This document shows, piece after piece, positions 22,758 through 30,943 of a DNA stretch of 35,255 nt. The notes beneath the pieces are model-generated. The model saw only the letters and a program-made list of their open reading frames with translations, was not told the origin of the DNA and did no database searches. Within the stretch, counting starts at the first letter, position 1, and the number at the start of each line of letters is the position of its first letter. The position numbers were made by a program, and so were the translations under genes. This DNA comes from Dehalococcoidia bacterium (GTDB taxonomy: Bacteria > Chloroflexota > Dehalococcoidia > DSTF01 > WHTK01): positions 1-35,255 of the forward strand of contig WHTK01000033.1 of the NCBI GenBank assembly GCA_009377745.1, given 5' to 3'.

Positions 22758-23485
22758 TTACGGTTGCGAGTCTTTGATCAGCGCCCGGATCAGGGGCGTG
22801 GGCTCCAGGCCAAGCTCGGTGCGAAGCAACGTCAGGTAGTGTTCGTATGCCGCCAGGGCTTCTGCTCTGTTGCCTTCTGCCAGGTAGACTCGGACAGGGC
22901 TGCATGAGCCGTCTCCCGTAGTGGTTCTGCCTTTACCGCGGCCAGAGCTGCGCTTGTGGCGTCGGCGTAGCGCCCGGAAGCCGTCAGCCTCGCCGCGAGC
23001 GCGTCCAGGGCATGGAGACGCAGTTGTCTCCATTCCTCCGCCTCGGCCACGGCCCAATCGTCGTACCAGTCGGGCAGCAGGTCTACCGAGAGTGTCGAGA
23101 TCGCCCGGTCGTTCACGTCGCTGTCCCGCCCCGTGCCGGGGTTGAGCACTCGGTGAGCCAGCAATCTCGCATCCCGGATGTCCACGGTGACGCCATCAGC
23201 CAAGCAGAGTTCCTGGAAGGAAACGCGGACTACCATGCGCCTGATCCCATTCAAGCGTGAAACCGCTGAACGCAGGCTGGCGTGAGCGTGCTCTTCGGAC
23301 GCCTCAGGCCAGAGGGTCCCCGCTATTGCCGTGCGTGTCACGGGCCGATCACGCAGCGCCAGGAACGCCAATAGACTCTGCGAGCCGTGGGGCAGGCCGT
23401 GCCGCGGTTTGCCGCCCACGGAAAAGCCGAAGCTGCCGAGGACAGACACCGCGCATTCACGGCTAACTGAGCGCTCGCGATTCAT
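22758..23485 (-). pseudogene. BTAD-containing (SARP-like) transcriptional activator with a 1-nt frameshift
   Basis: The N-terminal part (VSVLGSFGFSVGG, then LLAFLALRDRPVTRTAIAGTLWPEASEEHAHASLRSAVSRLN) is the winged-helix DNA-binding domain. The rest (about residues 90-240) is the helical BTAD domain. The family sequence reads AHxALIRVYLAEGNRAEALAAYEHYLTLLRTELGLEP. Here one base is lost in GCCCTG-TCCGAGTC (plus position about 22894), so the second half lies in another frame ending at 22758. The corrected length is about 242 aa, a short SARP type without an ATPase domain. A ribosome site is not obvious before the ATG at 23485. Confidence 0.8.
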
Positions 23486-23927
23486 CTCAAAAATCCTAGC
23501 ATGGCCACGCTACTCTGTGAACCTTGTGATGAAAGCCAACCTTTGATTTTCCCGGCGGCGGACTATTCACACGAACCACGACTTCCGGCAACGAAATTGG
23601 CCGGTCCCTGAGCTGCCAGCCTGACTCCGCGGAGCGTTGGGCTCCGCCTTGACACCTTCAGATGATACGGTGCGAATCCGCGCCTTGAATAGACTGCTTT
23701 CTGACCTCGCGCCAGCGTGCGCTTTGGTTGCTCAGTCTTGCCAAAGATCTTGTCCTGAATAGAACTAACTCGAAGGCAAACTCAGTGATTCTCTCGGCCT
23801 GGCGGACTGGCCGCCGCGTAACGCTCCGGTGATGCTGGGCGGCTTAGGCTGCGAATAAGGTAGCCGGCTGGTCCCTGAAACACAGACTCGCCGACGCCAG
23901 GCATTTAATTGTCCCGGAGGGATTCTA
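23486..23927. other. Intergenic region between divergent genes, with hairpin and promoter-like boxes
   Basis: No gene is seen. A 7-bp hairpin, GCGGAGC-gttgg-GCTCCGC, lies at 23629-23647. It is followed at once by TTGACA (23649-23654), which lacks a good -10 at 17 bp (GCGAAT). A second candidate, TTGCCA (23738-23743), 16 bp, TAGAAC (23760-23765), could serve the DUF6458-like gene at 23928. Confidence 0.4.
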
Positions 23928-24200
23928 ATGACAACTGCAACCAGCCTGATCCTCATCGCCGTTGGCGCGATCTTGGCTTTTGCCGTCAGCTTTCAGCTGG
24001 CCGGCATCAGCATCCAGACCGTGGGAGCCATCCTCATTATCGTGGGTGGTATTGGTTTGGGCTTCTCGCTCCTCACCCTGGCCGGCTACGCGCCGTGGGG
24101 GGCCGGTCGCGGCGGCGCGGCTCAGCCTGCTACCAATGTCGCTCCCCCTGCGACCGCAGTCCCGCCTACTAACGTCGTGCCGCCTACGAACGTCGTCTAG
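23928..24200 (+). CDS. Small membrane protein, DUF6458-like, with Pro-rich tail
   Basis: The 90-aa product has two transmembrane helices (about residues 5-27 and 31-53; LILIAVGAILAFAVSF and VGAILIIVGGIGLGFSLLTL) joined by a tight QLAGISIQT loop. This is the layout of the DUF6458 family of high-GC bacteria. The tail is Gly-rich, then has repeats of VPPTNV. A ribosome site GGAGGG lies 6 nt before the ATG. It is the first of four small membrane-protein genes in a row upstream of a histidine kinase. Confidence 0.75.
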   Translation: MTTATSLILIAVGAILAFAVSFQLAGISIQTVGAILIIVGGIGLGFSLLTLAGYAPWGAGRGGAAQPATNVAPPATAVPPTNVVPPTNVV

Positions 24201-24303
24201 TGCGGAGAAGGCGACCTTCCGCGAGGGAGGCCTTCACAGTCAGACGATTGATCATCTCTGATAGCGTCCGTGAAGGCGCGGTCAAGAAGGTGACAGGCAG
24301 AGC

Positions 24304-24420
24304 TTGAAACGTACATCAAGACGGACGGCCTTACGAGACACGTTATTCACCTGGTCGGTTTGGACAAGCGCAATTGTCATGCTGGCAATAGGCTTACTCG
24401 GCTTTGTGGCCGGTAGCTGA
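24304..24420 (+). CDS. Tiny membrane protein, 38 aa
   Basis: The frame starts at TTG with a basic head (KRTSRRTALRD), followed by one hydrophobic helix (WTSAIVMLAIGLLGFVAG), the positive-inside pattern of a single-pass protein. The ribosome site is weak (AGGCAGAGC). It lies in a run of small membrane genes, which supports it, but the start codon is unsure. Confidence 0.45.
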   Translation: MKRTSRRTALRDTLFTWSVWTSAIVMLAIGLLGFVAGS

Positions 24421-24457
24421 TCCAGGCCGGAGTCAAGACTAACGAAAGGAGCCAAGC

Positions 24458-24523
24458 ATGCGTATCGGTGGCGGATTGTTGACGGTTATCGTCGTGTTCC
24501 TTCTCCTCGTCCTCGTTTTCTAA
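24458..24523 (+). CDS. Tiny hydrophobic membrane peptide, 21 aa
   Basis: The peptide begins MRIGGGLLTVIVVF and is otherwise a single Leu/Val helix ending in Phe. It has one of the best ribosome sites of the window (AAAGGAG, 7 nt before the ATG). Size and composition match the very small single-helix proteins often missed by gene callers. It lies 38 bp after the 38-aa ORF and 44 bp before the 60-aa gene. Confidence 0.55.
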   Translation: MRIGGGLLTVIVVFLLLVLVF

Positions 24524-24566
24524 GCGCGGAGGACGGGTTTCTAAAAAGCTGAAGGAGGGACCCAAA

Positions 24567-24749
24567 GTGACTCTGGCCGAACTCTGCTTCATCATCGCGG
24601 CCGTGGTATTCGTGGTGGACGCACTGCCGATGATCGGCCTGGTTAGCCCTGTGAAGCTGGTACCTGCCGGTCTAGCTCTCGTAGCAATCGGGTTGGCGCT
24701 CGGCGCGGGTCTTGCCGGTAGCCTCGGTGTCGAAGGGGAAATAATCTAA
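24567..24749 (+). CDS. Small two-helix membrane protein, 60 aa
   Basis: Two hydrophobic helices (LAELCFIIAAVVFVVDALPM and LVPAGLALVAIGLALGAGLA) are linked by a short polar loop. The tail GVEGEII is acidic. The GTG start at 24567 follows AAGGAGG at 8 nt. It is the last of the small membrane-gene run; the kinase starts 220 bp later. The function is unknown. Confidence 0.65.
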   Translation: MTLAELCFIIAAVVFVVDALPMIGLVSPVKLVPAGLALVAIGLALGAGLAGSLGVEGEII

Positions 24750-24969
24750 GAAAGCCCGGAGGACTGATTCCGCGGCGCAGAGGCCTATCGTACAAGCTGC
24801 CTAAGTAACTCACTTTTCGCCGCTCTTCGGCGCATCTTTGAGGCTGCGCCGACATTACGAATTTTGCCAGTCGCTTGTAACGCTGCCGTAACACTTTGCC
24901 CGGTAGGCTGCTACGTAAACGCTGTTCCCGACAACCGGCCCCATTCCCGCCCGGGCCCAAGGAAGTGCC

Positions 24970-26100
24970 ATGCAGATCCTCACATCAAGCAAAACCGGGC
25001 GGACGCCTGCCTTTTTACGCCGATTGGTGGAGGCATTCCCCGGCGGCGTCGCCTATCTTGATTCGAATTTGGTCTTTGCTTTCTGCAATGACGTCCAGGC
25101 CTCCTACTTTGGCCGCGGCGCCGAGGAAGTAATTGGGCAGCGCCTGCGCGATGTCACCCCCGAAAACCCAGACTTCTGGCGCGAGATCGAACGCGTCGCC
25201 GAGACGGTCGTGCGATCGCCGCAAACTGCCCTGTCTGTCACCTGGCGGAACCGCCCCGAGGAGGGCGAGCATCATTACCTCGTGAGCTATATCGCGGACC
25301 TGGGCCGGCGTGGCCGGGTGCGCGGCGTATTCATGACCGCCCTGGAGGTCACCCAATCCATCCTTGGTGAAAGCGAGACCGAGAAGAGCCTGCGGGACCG
25401 CAATAGAGCGCTGGAGGAGATTGTCAGGGAGAGAGACGTCCTAATCGGCATTGTCTCCCACGAGCTGCGCACGCCTCTGACGACCATCTTCGGGAACGCG
25501 CATCTGCTCCTGCGCCGGCTGGAGGACCTGGATGAGGATTCCCGGACTCGGGCGATTAATGACATACGGCTGGAGGCGGAGCGCCTGAACCGGCTGGTTG
25601 AGAACATGCTGCTTCTGGCGCGTGCCGGCGCTCAAGCGCCGGTCCCCACTGAACCCGTCTCAGTGGACAAGGCAATTGAAGAGGCGGTTGAGGAACACCG
25701 CCAACAGTTCAGCAGCCGGCCCGTCCAGGTTTCTGTTAAACCGATAGCCCTGCTGGCCGAAGCTCAACCCGAGTACCTGAAGCAGGTCCTGCAAAACCTG
25801 TTGGGAAACGCCGAAAAGTACAGTCCGGCCGACCAGCGCATCGACGTCCGCGCCCGCCGCAGCGGGACGGGGGTAACCGTCTCCATGCTCGACCACGGCC
25901 CCGGCATAGACCCGGCTGAAGCGGAGATCATCTTCCAGCCGTTTTACCGTTCGGCGCGGACGGCCACGATGGTTGGCGGGACGGGAATCGGCCTCGCCGT
26001 CTGTAAGCTCCTCGTGCAGGCGCAGTCCGGACGCATCTCGACCCGGCCTCGACGCGGCGGCGGCGCCGTCTTCGAGTTTACTCTCCCTGCCGCGGCGTAG
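24970..26100 (+). CDS. Soluble PAS-domain sensor histidine kinase
   Basis: The 376-aa product has a PAS domain (about residues 20-130), a coiled coil (about 135-158), a HisKA domain with the phosphorylated His164 in VSHELRTPL, and a HATPase domain. The latter shows N box LLGNAEKYSP, G1 DHGPGID, F box IFQPFYR and G2 GTGIGLAVCKLL. No transmembrane helix is seen, so it senses a cytoplasmic or redox/light signal, or is recruited by a partner. No response regulator is nearby, so it is an orphan. AAGGAAG lies 6 nt before the ATG. The small membrane proteins upstream might be in the same regulon; that is inference. Confidence 0.9.
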   Translation: MQILTSSKTGRTPAFLRRLVEAFPGGVAYLDSNLVFAFCNDVQASYFGRGAEEVIGQRLRDVTPENPDFWREIERVAETVVRSPQTALSVTWRNRPEEGEHHYLVSYIADLGRRGRVRGVFMTALEVTQSILGESETEKSLRDRNRALEEIVRERDVLIGIVSHELRTPLTTIFGNAHLLLRRLEDLDEDSRTRAINDIRLEAERLNRLVENMLLLARAGAQAPVPTEPVSVDKAIEEAVEEHRQQFSSRPVQVSVKPIALLAEAQPEYLKQVLQNLLGNAEKYSPADQRIDVRARRSGTGVTVSMLDHGPGIDPAEAEIIFQPFYRSARTATMVGGTGIGLAVCKLLVQAQSGRISTRPRRGGGAVFEFTLPAAA

Positions 26101-26309
26101 GGCGCTCCTCGCTGTCAGCCGCTGAGCTGCCTGAGTCGGGGACGCTCGCCGGTGGCTGGCGGATCTCCGCGCTCTACAGCTCAGCCTGGTTACTTCGCGG
26201 CAAGGGCGCCCGGCGAACTCTGGTTAGGGTGACACGAGCGCTCGTGGCACTCATAGCGTTGCGCAGGGACCCTTTAGCGGCTCTCTGATTCGGTGCTAGG
26301 ATCGGACGC

Positions 26310-27452
26310 GTGCATGATGTCCTGGTGGCCGGCGCCAGCCTCGCGGGGGCAACCACCGCGATTCATCTCGCACGGCAGGGCCTTAGCGTCCGCCTGATAG
26401 ACAAGGGCCAATTCCCGAGGCGCAAGTGCTGTGGCGAGGGCCTCTTCTCACGGGGAGTGGCCGAGCTGAGGGACATCGGCGTGCTGCCGGAGATCGAGGC
26501 GCAGGCCGGGACGCTGTCCGCCGTGCGCTTCAGCATTCAGGGCTGCTCGGCGGAGGCCAGACTGGGTCAGGGCGCAATCGGCGTCCAGCGCTCGCTGCTC
26601 GATGACGCGGTCTTGCGCGCCTGCGCCGCCGCCGGCGTCGAGGTCGAGTTGGGAGTCGAAGCGAGGCGCCTGGTCGAAACGGCCGATGGCTTCGCCGTCG
26701 AGATCGGCAGCGAGACCGTGGGTGCCCGCGTCCTGATTGCCGCCGACGGCATCCGCTCCGGGCTGCGGACCCAGGCGGGGCTGGACCGGCCGGCGCGGCG
26801 GCGCCGCTACGGCGTTAGCGCCCACCTGCTCCTCGCTGAGGAGCCGCCGCCCCGCGTCGAGGTTTACTTCGAGCAGGGATATGCGCTCTACGTCACGCCG
26901 GTGGGCGGTCGCCTGGTCAACGCGGCCGTGTTGCTGGAACGGCGCGGCATGGAGGCGATGGCCGGCCGGCTCGCGGAGGGCTTCCTCGACCTGGTTGGCC
27001 GAAGCGCACTGGGCCGCGCTTTCGAGCTGGTGGATGAGCCGCTGGCGGCGGGCCCGTTTCCTGCCTCGGCGAAGGCGCTCTGGCGAAGTCCCAACCTGGT
27101 GCTCGTGGGGGACGCGGCGGGCTTCCATGACGGCATCAGCGGCGACGGCATGAGCCTTGCCTTGATCTCTGCCCGCTACTGCGCCGGGGCGGTGGTCTCC
27201 TTCCTGAATACGGGCTCGCCTCGCCCCTTTCGCGAATACGAGCAGCGGCGCCGTCGACTCGCCCGTAACTCAAGGCTGATTGCGTCGCTCATACTGGCGC
27301 TCGCATCGAGGCCGTCTCTGGGCCGCAGGGCCGTCTTGAATCTGGCTCGCAAGCCGGACACCTTCGCCAAGCTGGCCGCGATCAACGGCGGCAAGCTGGG
27401 ACTGGGCTCGTTGCGCCCCCGCGACATCATGGCTTTAGCGTTGGGTGTCTAG
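26310..27452 (+). CDS. FAD-dependent hydroxylase/reductase, SrsC-like
   Basis: The 380-aa product is a group A flavoprotein of the geranylgeranyl reductase / aromatic hydroxylase type. It has the N-terminal FAD fold VLVAGASLAGATTAIHLARQG (residues 4-24), KCCGEGLFSRG, the middle AADGIRSGLR motif and the FAD motif LVGDAAGFHDGISGDGMSLAL. The start is GTG at 26310 with AGGA about 8 nt upstream. It converges on the methyltransferase gene and shares its stop: the palindrome CTAG at 27449-27452 supplies both stop codons. In the srsABC cluster of Streptomyces, a flavoprotein hydroxylates alkylresorcinols to hydroquinones; this gene is the likely counterpart. Confidence 0.8.
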   Translation: MHDVLVAGASLAGATTAIHLARQGLSVRLIDKGQFPRRKCCGEGLFSRGVAELRDIGVLPEIEAQAGTLSAVRFSIQGCSAEARLGQGAIGVQRSLLDDAVLRACAAAGVEVELGVEARRLVETADGFAVEIGSETVGARVLIAADGIRSGLRTQAGLDRPARRRRYGVSAHLLLAEEPPPRVEVYFEQGYALYVTPVGGRLVNAAVLLERRGMEAMAGRLAEGFLDLVGRSALGRAFELVDEPLAAGPFPASAKALWRSPNLVLVGDAAGFHDGISGDGMSLALISARYCAGAVVSFLNTGSPRPFREYEQRRRRLARNSRLIASLILALASRPSLGRRAVLNLARKPDTFAKLAAINGGKLGLGSLRPRDIMALALGV

Positions 27453-27973
27453 AAGAGGAAGGGCAGGAAGCGCGGCCTGGTCGCGAAGTGCTCTTTGTAG
27501 CCAGGCAGCCGGAAGAGCAGAGCTTCCTCCTCGCGGACGCGGATAGCCAGGAGGAGGGCGTTGGCGGCGCCGGCGGCAATCGCGAGGCGGCCGAGACCAA
27601 ACGCCAGCGGCAAGGCAGCCAGTTCGACAGCGATGACGCTGTAGTTCGGGTGGCGGACGAAAGCGTAGGGGCCATCGGTCGCCACTTGCATGGTCCGGGG
27701 CACGGCGCCGCGAGCGTTCCAGCGGTTTCCCAGCGTCTTGAGCACCCACCATCGCAGTGGCTGGACCGCGAGGAGCGCCAGGAGCCAGAAGGCCCGCGGC
27801 CCGCGATGGCCGAAGAGCAGCGTGCCGCAGATGACCGTGGTGTGGACGGCGACGATCAGGGGGAACAGGCGGCGGCTGAGCCTGCTCTCATCCGTCGCCG
27901 GGTGGGCTGCGAGGTTGCGCCGCGATTGGCGCAGCTCCAGCAATCGAGACGCCGCGACGAGGCCACAGACCAT
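27449..27973 (-). CDS. Isoprenylcysteine-type methyltransferase, SrsB-like
   Basis: The 174-aa product is an integral membrane methyltransferase of the ICMT/PEMT type. The family core DGPYAFVRHPNYSVIAVELAALPLAF is clear, followed by REEEALLFRLPGYKEHF. Four or five hydrophobic helices are seen. I place the start at the ATG at 27973, 8 bp beyond the PKS stop; a TTG overlapping the PKS end is the alternative, and there is no good ribosome site for either, so translational coupling is likely. Members of this type beside type III PKS genes O-methylate alkylresorcinols or alkylpyrones. Confidence 0.82.
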   Translation of the reverse strand: MVCGLVAASRLLELRQSRRNLAAHPATDESRLSRRLFPLIVAVHTTVICGTLLFGHRGPRAFWLLALLAVQPLRWWVLKTLGNRWNARGAVPRTMQVATDGPYAFVRHPNYSVIAVELAALPLAFGLGRLAIAAGAANALLLAIRVREEEALLFRLPGYKEHFATRPRFLPFLF

Positions 27974-27981
27974 TGCGCGGA

Positions 27982-29022
27982 TCAGCAACGGCGGACGAGG
28001 AGCATTTCCAGCGACACGCCGGGGCCGAAGGCAATCACCACGCCCCAGCCGCGGGGCGCGTCCCGATCTTCGAGATAGCGCCGCAGGACATCGAAGATTG
28101 AGGCGGAGGACATGTTGCCGCAATCGCGCATGGACTGCCACGACCAGCGCAAGGCGGATCTGTCGAGGCTCATCTCAGCTTCGAGGCCATCGAGGATGCG
28201 GCTGCCTCCGGGATGGATCAGCCAGAACCCGACGTCGCTCAAGCTCAGACTTTGGCGGTTAAGCAGCTCGCAGATAGCGACGTGGGTGGGCTTGGGCAGA
28301 ATCTCGGTGAGCTCGCGCGTGAGCACCGGGTAGAAGCCCCGGTCTGTCAGGTTGAATCCCAGGGCTTCCCGTGAGCCGGGGATCAGGGCCGAGAGGCTAT
28401 CGACCACCTGCAAGGCGTCCTTGACCGGCTGGTCAGAGGCCTCAAGCAATGCGGCGCCGGCGCCATCGCCGAAGATCAGGGTGGCGGTCAGGTTGCCTGG
28501 CTCAGGTTTGGGATGAAAGGCCAGTGAGCACAACTCGACGGCGACGGCCAGCGCCTTCTGCTCCGTATGGGAACGGACGTGATCGGCGGCGCGCGCCAGC
28601 GCTACCACGCCGCCCGCGCAGCCAGACTCGGTCAGCGGCAGGCGGACGGTGTGGGGATGGAAGCCCATGTCCTGGACGAGCTGCACGTCCCACCCCGGCA
28701 CCATGTAGCCGGTGCAGGAGGAGGCGACAATGCAGCCGATGGCGCCGCCGGAGCCGCAATCCAGAGCTTTGGCGGTGGCTTCTTTTGCGAGGCCGGGCGC
28801 CCAGTTCTGGTAGATACGGTTGCGCTCTTCGATGCTGCCGAGGGCCGCGATCGCCTCAGGCGGCAAGACGACCGCCCGCCGGTCGATCTGCGTACCCCTG
28901 GCGATCGCTTTGGCGCGGCGCGGATCGCTTATGGCCTCGCCAATCAGCCTCGCGGCGGCCTCTTGCTCGATGCGGTATCCAGGTTGGGCTGTGGCGGCGC
29001 CGGTTATCCAGGCGGACTTCAT
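27982..29022 (-). CDS. Type III polyketide synthase (chalcone synthase-like)
   Basis: The 346-aa thiolase-fold enzyme extends an acyl-CoA with malonyl-CoA and cyclises the chain to resorcinols or pyrones. The catalytic triad is visible: Cys135 in ESGCAGGVVAL, His270 in WLIHPGGSRILD, Asn303 in CGNMSSASIFDVL. The typical end, FGPGVSLEMLLV, is present. With a downstream methyltransferase (8-bp gap) and a convergent flavoprotein it matches the phenolic-lipid clusters of Streptomyces (srs) and the Bacillus bps pair. A long-chain acyl starter and a membrane phenolic lipid product are inference. Confidence 0.92.
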   Translation of the reverse strand: MKSAWITGAATAQPGYRIEQEAAARLIGEAISDPRRAKAIARGTQIDRRAVVLPPEAIAALGSIEERNRIYQNWAPGLAKEATAKALDCGSGGAIGCIVASSCTGYMVPGWDVQLVQDMGFHPHTVRLPLTESGCAGGVVALARAADHVRSHTEQKALAVAVELCSLAFHPKPEPGNLTATLIFGDGAGAALLEASDQPVKDALQVVDSLSALIPGSREALGFNLTDRGFYPVLTRELTEILPKPTHVAICELLNRQSLSLSDVGFWLIHPGGSRILDGLEAEMSLDRSALRWSWQSMRDCGNMSSASIFDVLRRYLEDRDAPRGWGVVIAFGPGVSLEMLLVRRC

Positions 29023-29060
29023 GAAATCAGGATAGACCCTGACGGACTCGATTTAGTTAA

Positions 29061-29073
29061 GAGAGGACCTCTC
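29061..29073. promoter_or_regulatory. 13-bp palindrome upstream of the PKS gene
   Basis: GAGAGG-A-CCTCTC lies between the end of the 29090-29314 gene and the PKS start, both on the minus strand. It could be an operator for the PKS operon or a weak 3' hairpin of the catabolic operon. The stem is short. Confidence 0.35.
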
Positions 29074-29089
29074 AGTCACATTAAGGAGG

Positions 29090-29314
29090 TCATCCTTTGG
29101 GCTTGCCGTGAAAGGCCTTCACGTAGAATCCTTCTTCTTCATCGTCATCGTCCTCTTCCGGGCCGGAGAATACCCAGTCTCCCTCGCGTTCGATGACGAG
29201 GTCGCGGCCACCGAGGGCGGCTTCTGCTTCCTTGCGGATGGCCAGCTCCGTCTCCGGCGTGGGCGGATACTCGGCTTCCATGAGGACCGCGGTGTAGATT
29301 TTAGATTGCTCCAT
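29090..29314 (-). CDS. Small acidic protein, 74 aa
   Basis: The product begins MEQSKIYTAVLMEAEYPPTPETELAIRK-like and has a very acidic run (EEDDDDEEEG, about residues 53-62) before FYVKAFHGKPKG. A good ribosome site, AGGAGA, lies 6 nt before the ATG. It is the last gene of the five-gene catabolic operon, 14 bp after the Rieske ferredoxin. No family is recognised; it may be an accessory of the Rieske system. Confidence 0.65.
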   Translation of the reverse strand: MEQSKIYTAVLMEAEYPPTPETELAIRKEAEAALGGRDLVIEREGDWVFSGPEEDDDDEEEGFYVKAFHGKPKG

Positions 29315-29328
29315 GGGTGTCTCCTAAC

Positions 29329-29643
29329 TCAGCCGACCGCCACGTAGACGTAGCCATCGCGGACTTCAACGGGATAGCTGCGTATAGATGAGTTAGCGGG
29401 GAAGCGGGTGGCGCGGCCGGTCTTCAGGTTAAAGCGGGCGCCATGGTAGGCGCACTCGACTTCGTCGCCATCGACGTAGCCGCCATCGCTCAGCATGTTG
29501 TCTTCGTGGGTGCAGAGGTCATCGGTGCAGTAGGGCTGACCTTCGAGGAGATAGAAAGCCAGGTAGTAGGCGTCCAGCCGAGCCGGGACAACATCGCCTT
29601 CCTTGAGGGCCGTGAAGGGGATCGCCTGTACAAACTGAGCCAA
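29329..29643 (-). CDS. Rieske-type ferredoxin
   Basis: The 104-aa product is a single Rieske [2Fe-2S] domain of the biphenyl-dioxygenase ferredoxin type. Ligands: C44-x-H46 and C64-x2-H67. The start is a TTG at 29643, chosen because AGGAG lies 7 nt upstream and the protein then begins exactly where relatives do (AQFVQAIPFTALKEGD); the longer ATG frame adds 21 unrelated residues. It would pass electrons to a Rieske oxygenase, but no reductase or intact oxygenase is next to it; the nearest oxygenase in the window is the interrupted one at 629-1984. Confidence 0.88.
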   Translation of the reverse strand: MAQFVQAIPFTALKEGDVVPARLDAYYLAFYLLEGQPYCTDDLCTHEDNMLSDGGYVDGDEVECAYHGARFNLKTGRATRFPANSSIRSYPVEVRDGYVYVAVG

Positions 29644-29734
29644 AGAGCTTCTCCTGCTATGCGGCGCGCGCATCAAGAAGGGGGCCTCCCGGCAAGCCGG
29701 AAGCATCCCCCCTCTTATGTGAGAGTGCTGAAGC

Positions 29735-30907
29735 CTAGAGCCCGTAGAGGGCGGCGGCGTTATCGCGGATGATCTTCTTTTTCATGGCCGGGTCGAGGTG
29801 GGCGGTCTCGCTCTCGATGACGTCCTGCGACCAGGGCCAGGTGCTGTCCGGGTGCGGGTAGTCGGACGCCCAGAGCATGTGGCCATCGCCGAAGAAGTCT
29901 ACGAGGTGGAGGCCAACGACGTCGGACTGGTAGGTAGCCCAGACCTGGCGCTTGAAGACCTCGCTCGGCAGCTGCTTGATCGGCAGGTCATCTCGCGAGC
30001 GGCGTTCCAGAAGGCGGTTGAACCGGTAGTCCATCTCCTGCACCACGTAGGGGATCCAGCCGGTGCCGGACTCACCGCAGACGAACCGCAGGCCGGGATG
30101 CCGCTCCAGGGTCCCGAAGGTGAAGAGGTTGACGAAGGGCTCGAAGAAGGAATTGCCGCCGTTGCCGAGGCCCATATCGAAGGCCATGCGGCGTTGGCCG
30201 GACTCAGCCAGCTCGCGCATGCGCGCCCGCACCGTGTTGGTGGCGACGCTGCCGCCGACGTGGTAGGAGACGATGGTGTTGGTCTCTTCGGCGGCCCGCC
30301 AGAAGGGGTCCCAGGGCTCCAGGTACATATCCTGGGTCACGTCATTCACCAGGAAGTTGACCTGCTGGAAGCCCAGCTTGGCGGCCCTGTAGACCTCGGC
30401 GGCGGCGGCCTCCCCGTCCAGCGGCGAGAGCATGGCGGCCGGCATGAAGCGCTTGGGCGCGGCCTTTTTGAAGTCCGCAGCCCAGTCGTTGTAGGCGGCG
30501 ATAATGGCGTTGCGCAGCGGTGGGTTGCCGACCTGCATGGCGATAATCGGCGGGAACATCAGCGACGCTTCGACGTTGTCGCGGTCCATGTCCGTCATGC
30601 GCTTCTCGGGGGTAATCGGCCGGCCTTCTTCGCCGACGCCGCCACGGTCGAGGGCGATCGGGCTGCGGTTGGGGCGTGAGAACCAGCGCTCGCTGCGGTA
30701 TTCTCCCCAGACATCGCCTTCACAGACCCAGAACTCGCCCCGGTCACCGCGATCCTCGACGTGAGGGGCCTGATCGCGGAATTCAGCGGGCAGACGCTGC
30801 ATCCAGAGGTCCTTGGGCAGGTAACCCAGGTCGATATGATCGTCGGCCGAGATCGCCATGTAGTCGAGCTTCTTGGCGCCGGTTGAGCTTGGTTGCGCTG
30901 TTACCAT
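29735..30907 (-). CDS. Amidohydrolase-2 (ACMSD-like) family metal hydrolase or decarboxylase
   Basis: The 390-aa TIM barrel resembles the family of aminocarboxymuconate-semialdehyde decarboxylase and related enzymes. Seen are ISADDHIDLGYLPKDLW at the start (metal-side His24), the middle FLVNDVTQDMYLEPWDPFWRAAEE, SYHVGG with a metal-site His, CGESGTGWIPYVVQEMDYR and the late WASDYPHPDSTWPWS with the metal-site Asp. The usual HxH pair near the N-terminus appears as DDHID, as in a common subgroup. It lies in the operon with a cupin, a Rieske ferredoxin and a binding protein, pointing to breakdown of a cyclic or aromatic compound. Confidence 0.85.
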   Translation of the reverse strand: MVTAQPSSTGAKKLDYMAISADDHIDLGYLPKDLWMQRLPAEFRDQAPHVEDRGDRGEFWVCEGDVWGEYRSERWFSRPNRSPIALDRGGVGEEGRPITPEKRMTDMDRDNVEASLMFPPIIAMQVGNPPLRNAIIAAYNDWAADFKKAAPKRFMPAAMLSPLDGEAAAAEVYRAAKLGFQQVNFLVNDVTQDMYLEPWDPFWRAAEETNTIVSYHVGGSVATNTVRARMRELAESGQRRMAFDMGLGNGGNSFFEPFVNLFTFGTLERHPGLRFVCGESGTGWIPYVVQEMDYRFNRLLERRSRDDLPIKQLPSEVFKRQVWATYQSDVVGLHLVDFFGDGHMLWASDYPHPDSTWPWSQDVIESETAHLDPAMKKKIIRDNAAALYGL

Positions 30908-30943
30908 CGGCTGCTCCTCGTCTTCTAGCCTGAGGGCTTGATC

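Noticed and set aside
23649..23654. TTGACA as a promoter of the small membrane-protein run
   Set aside because: No acceptable -10 follows at 16-18 bp, and it is about 275 bp from the first gene; kept only as a note.
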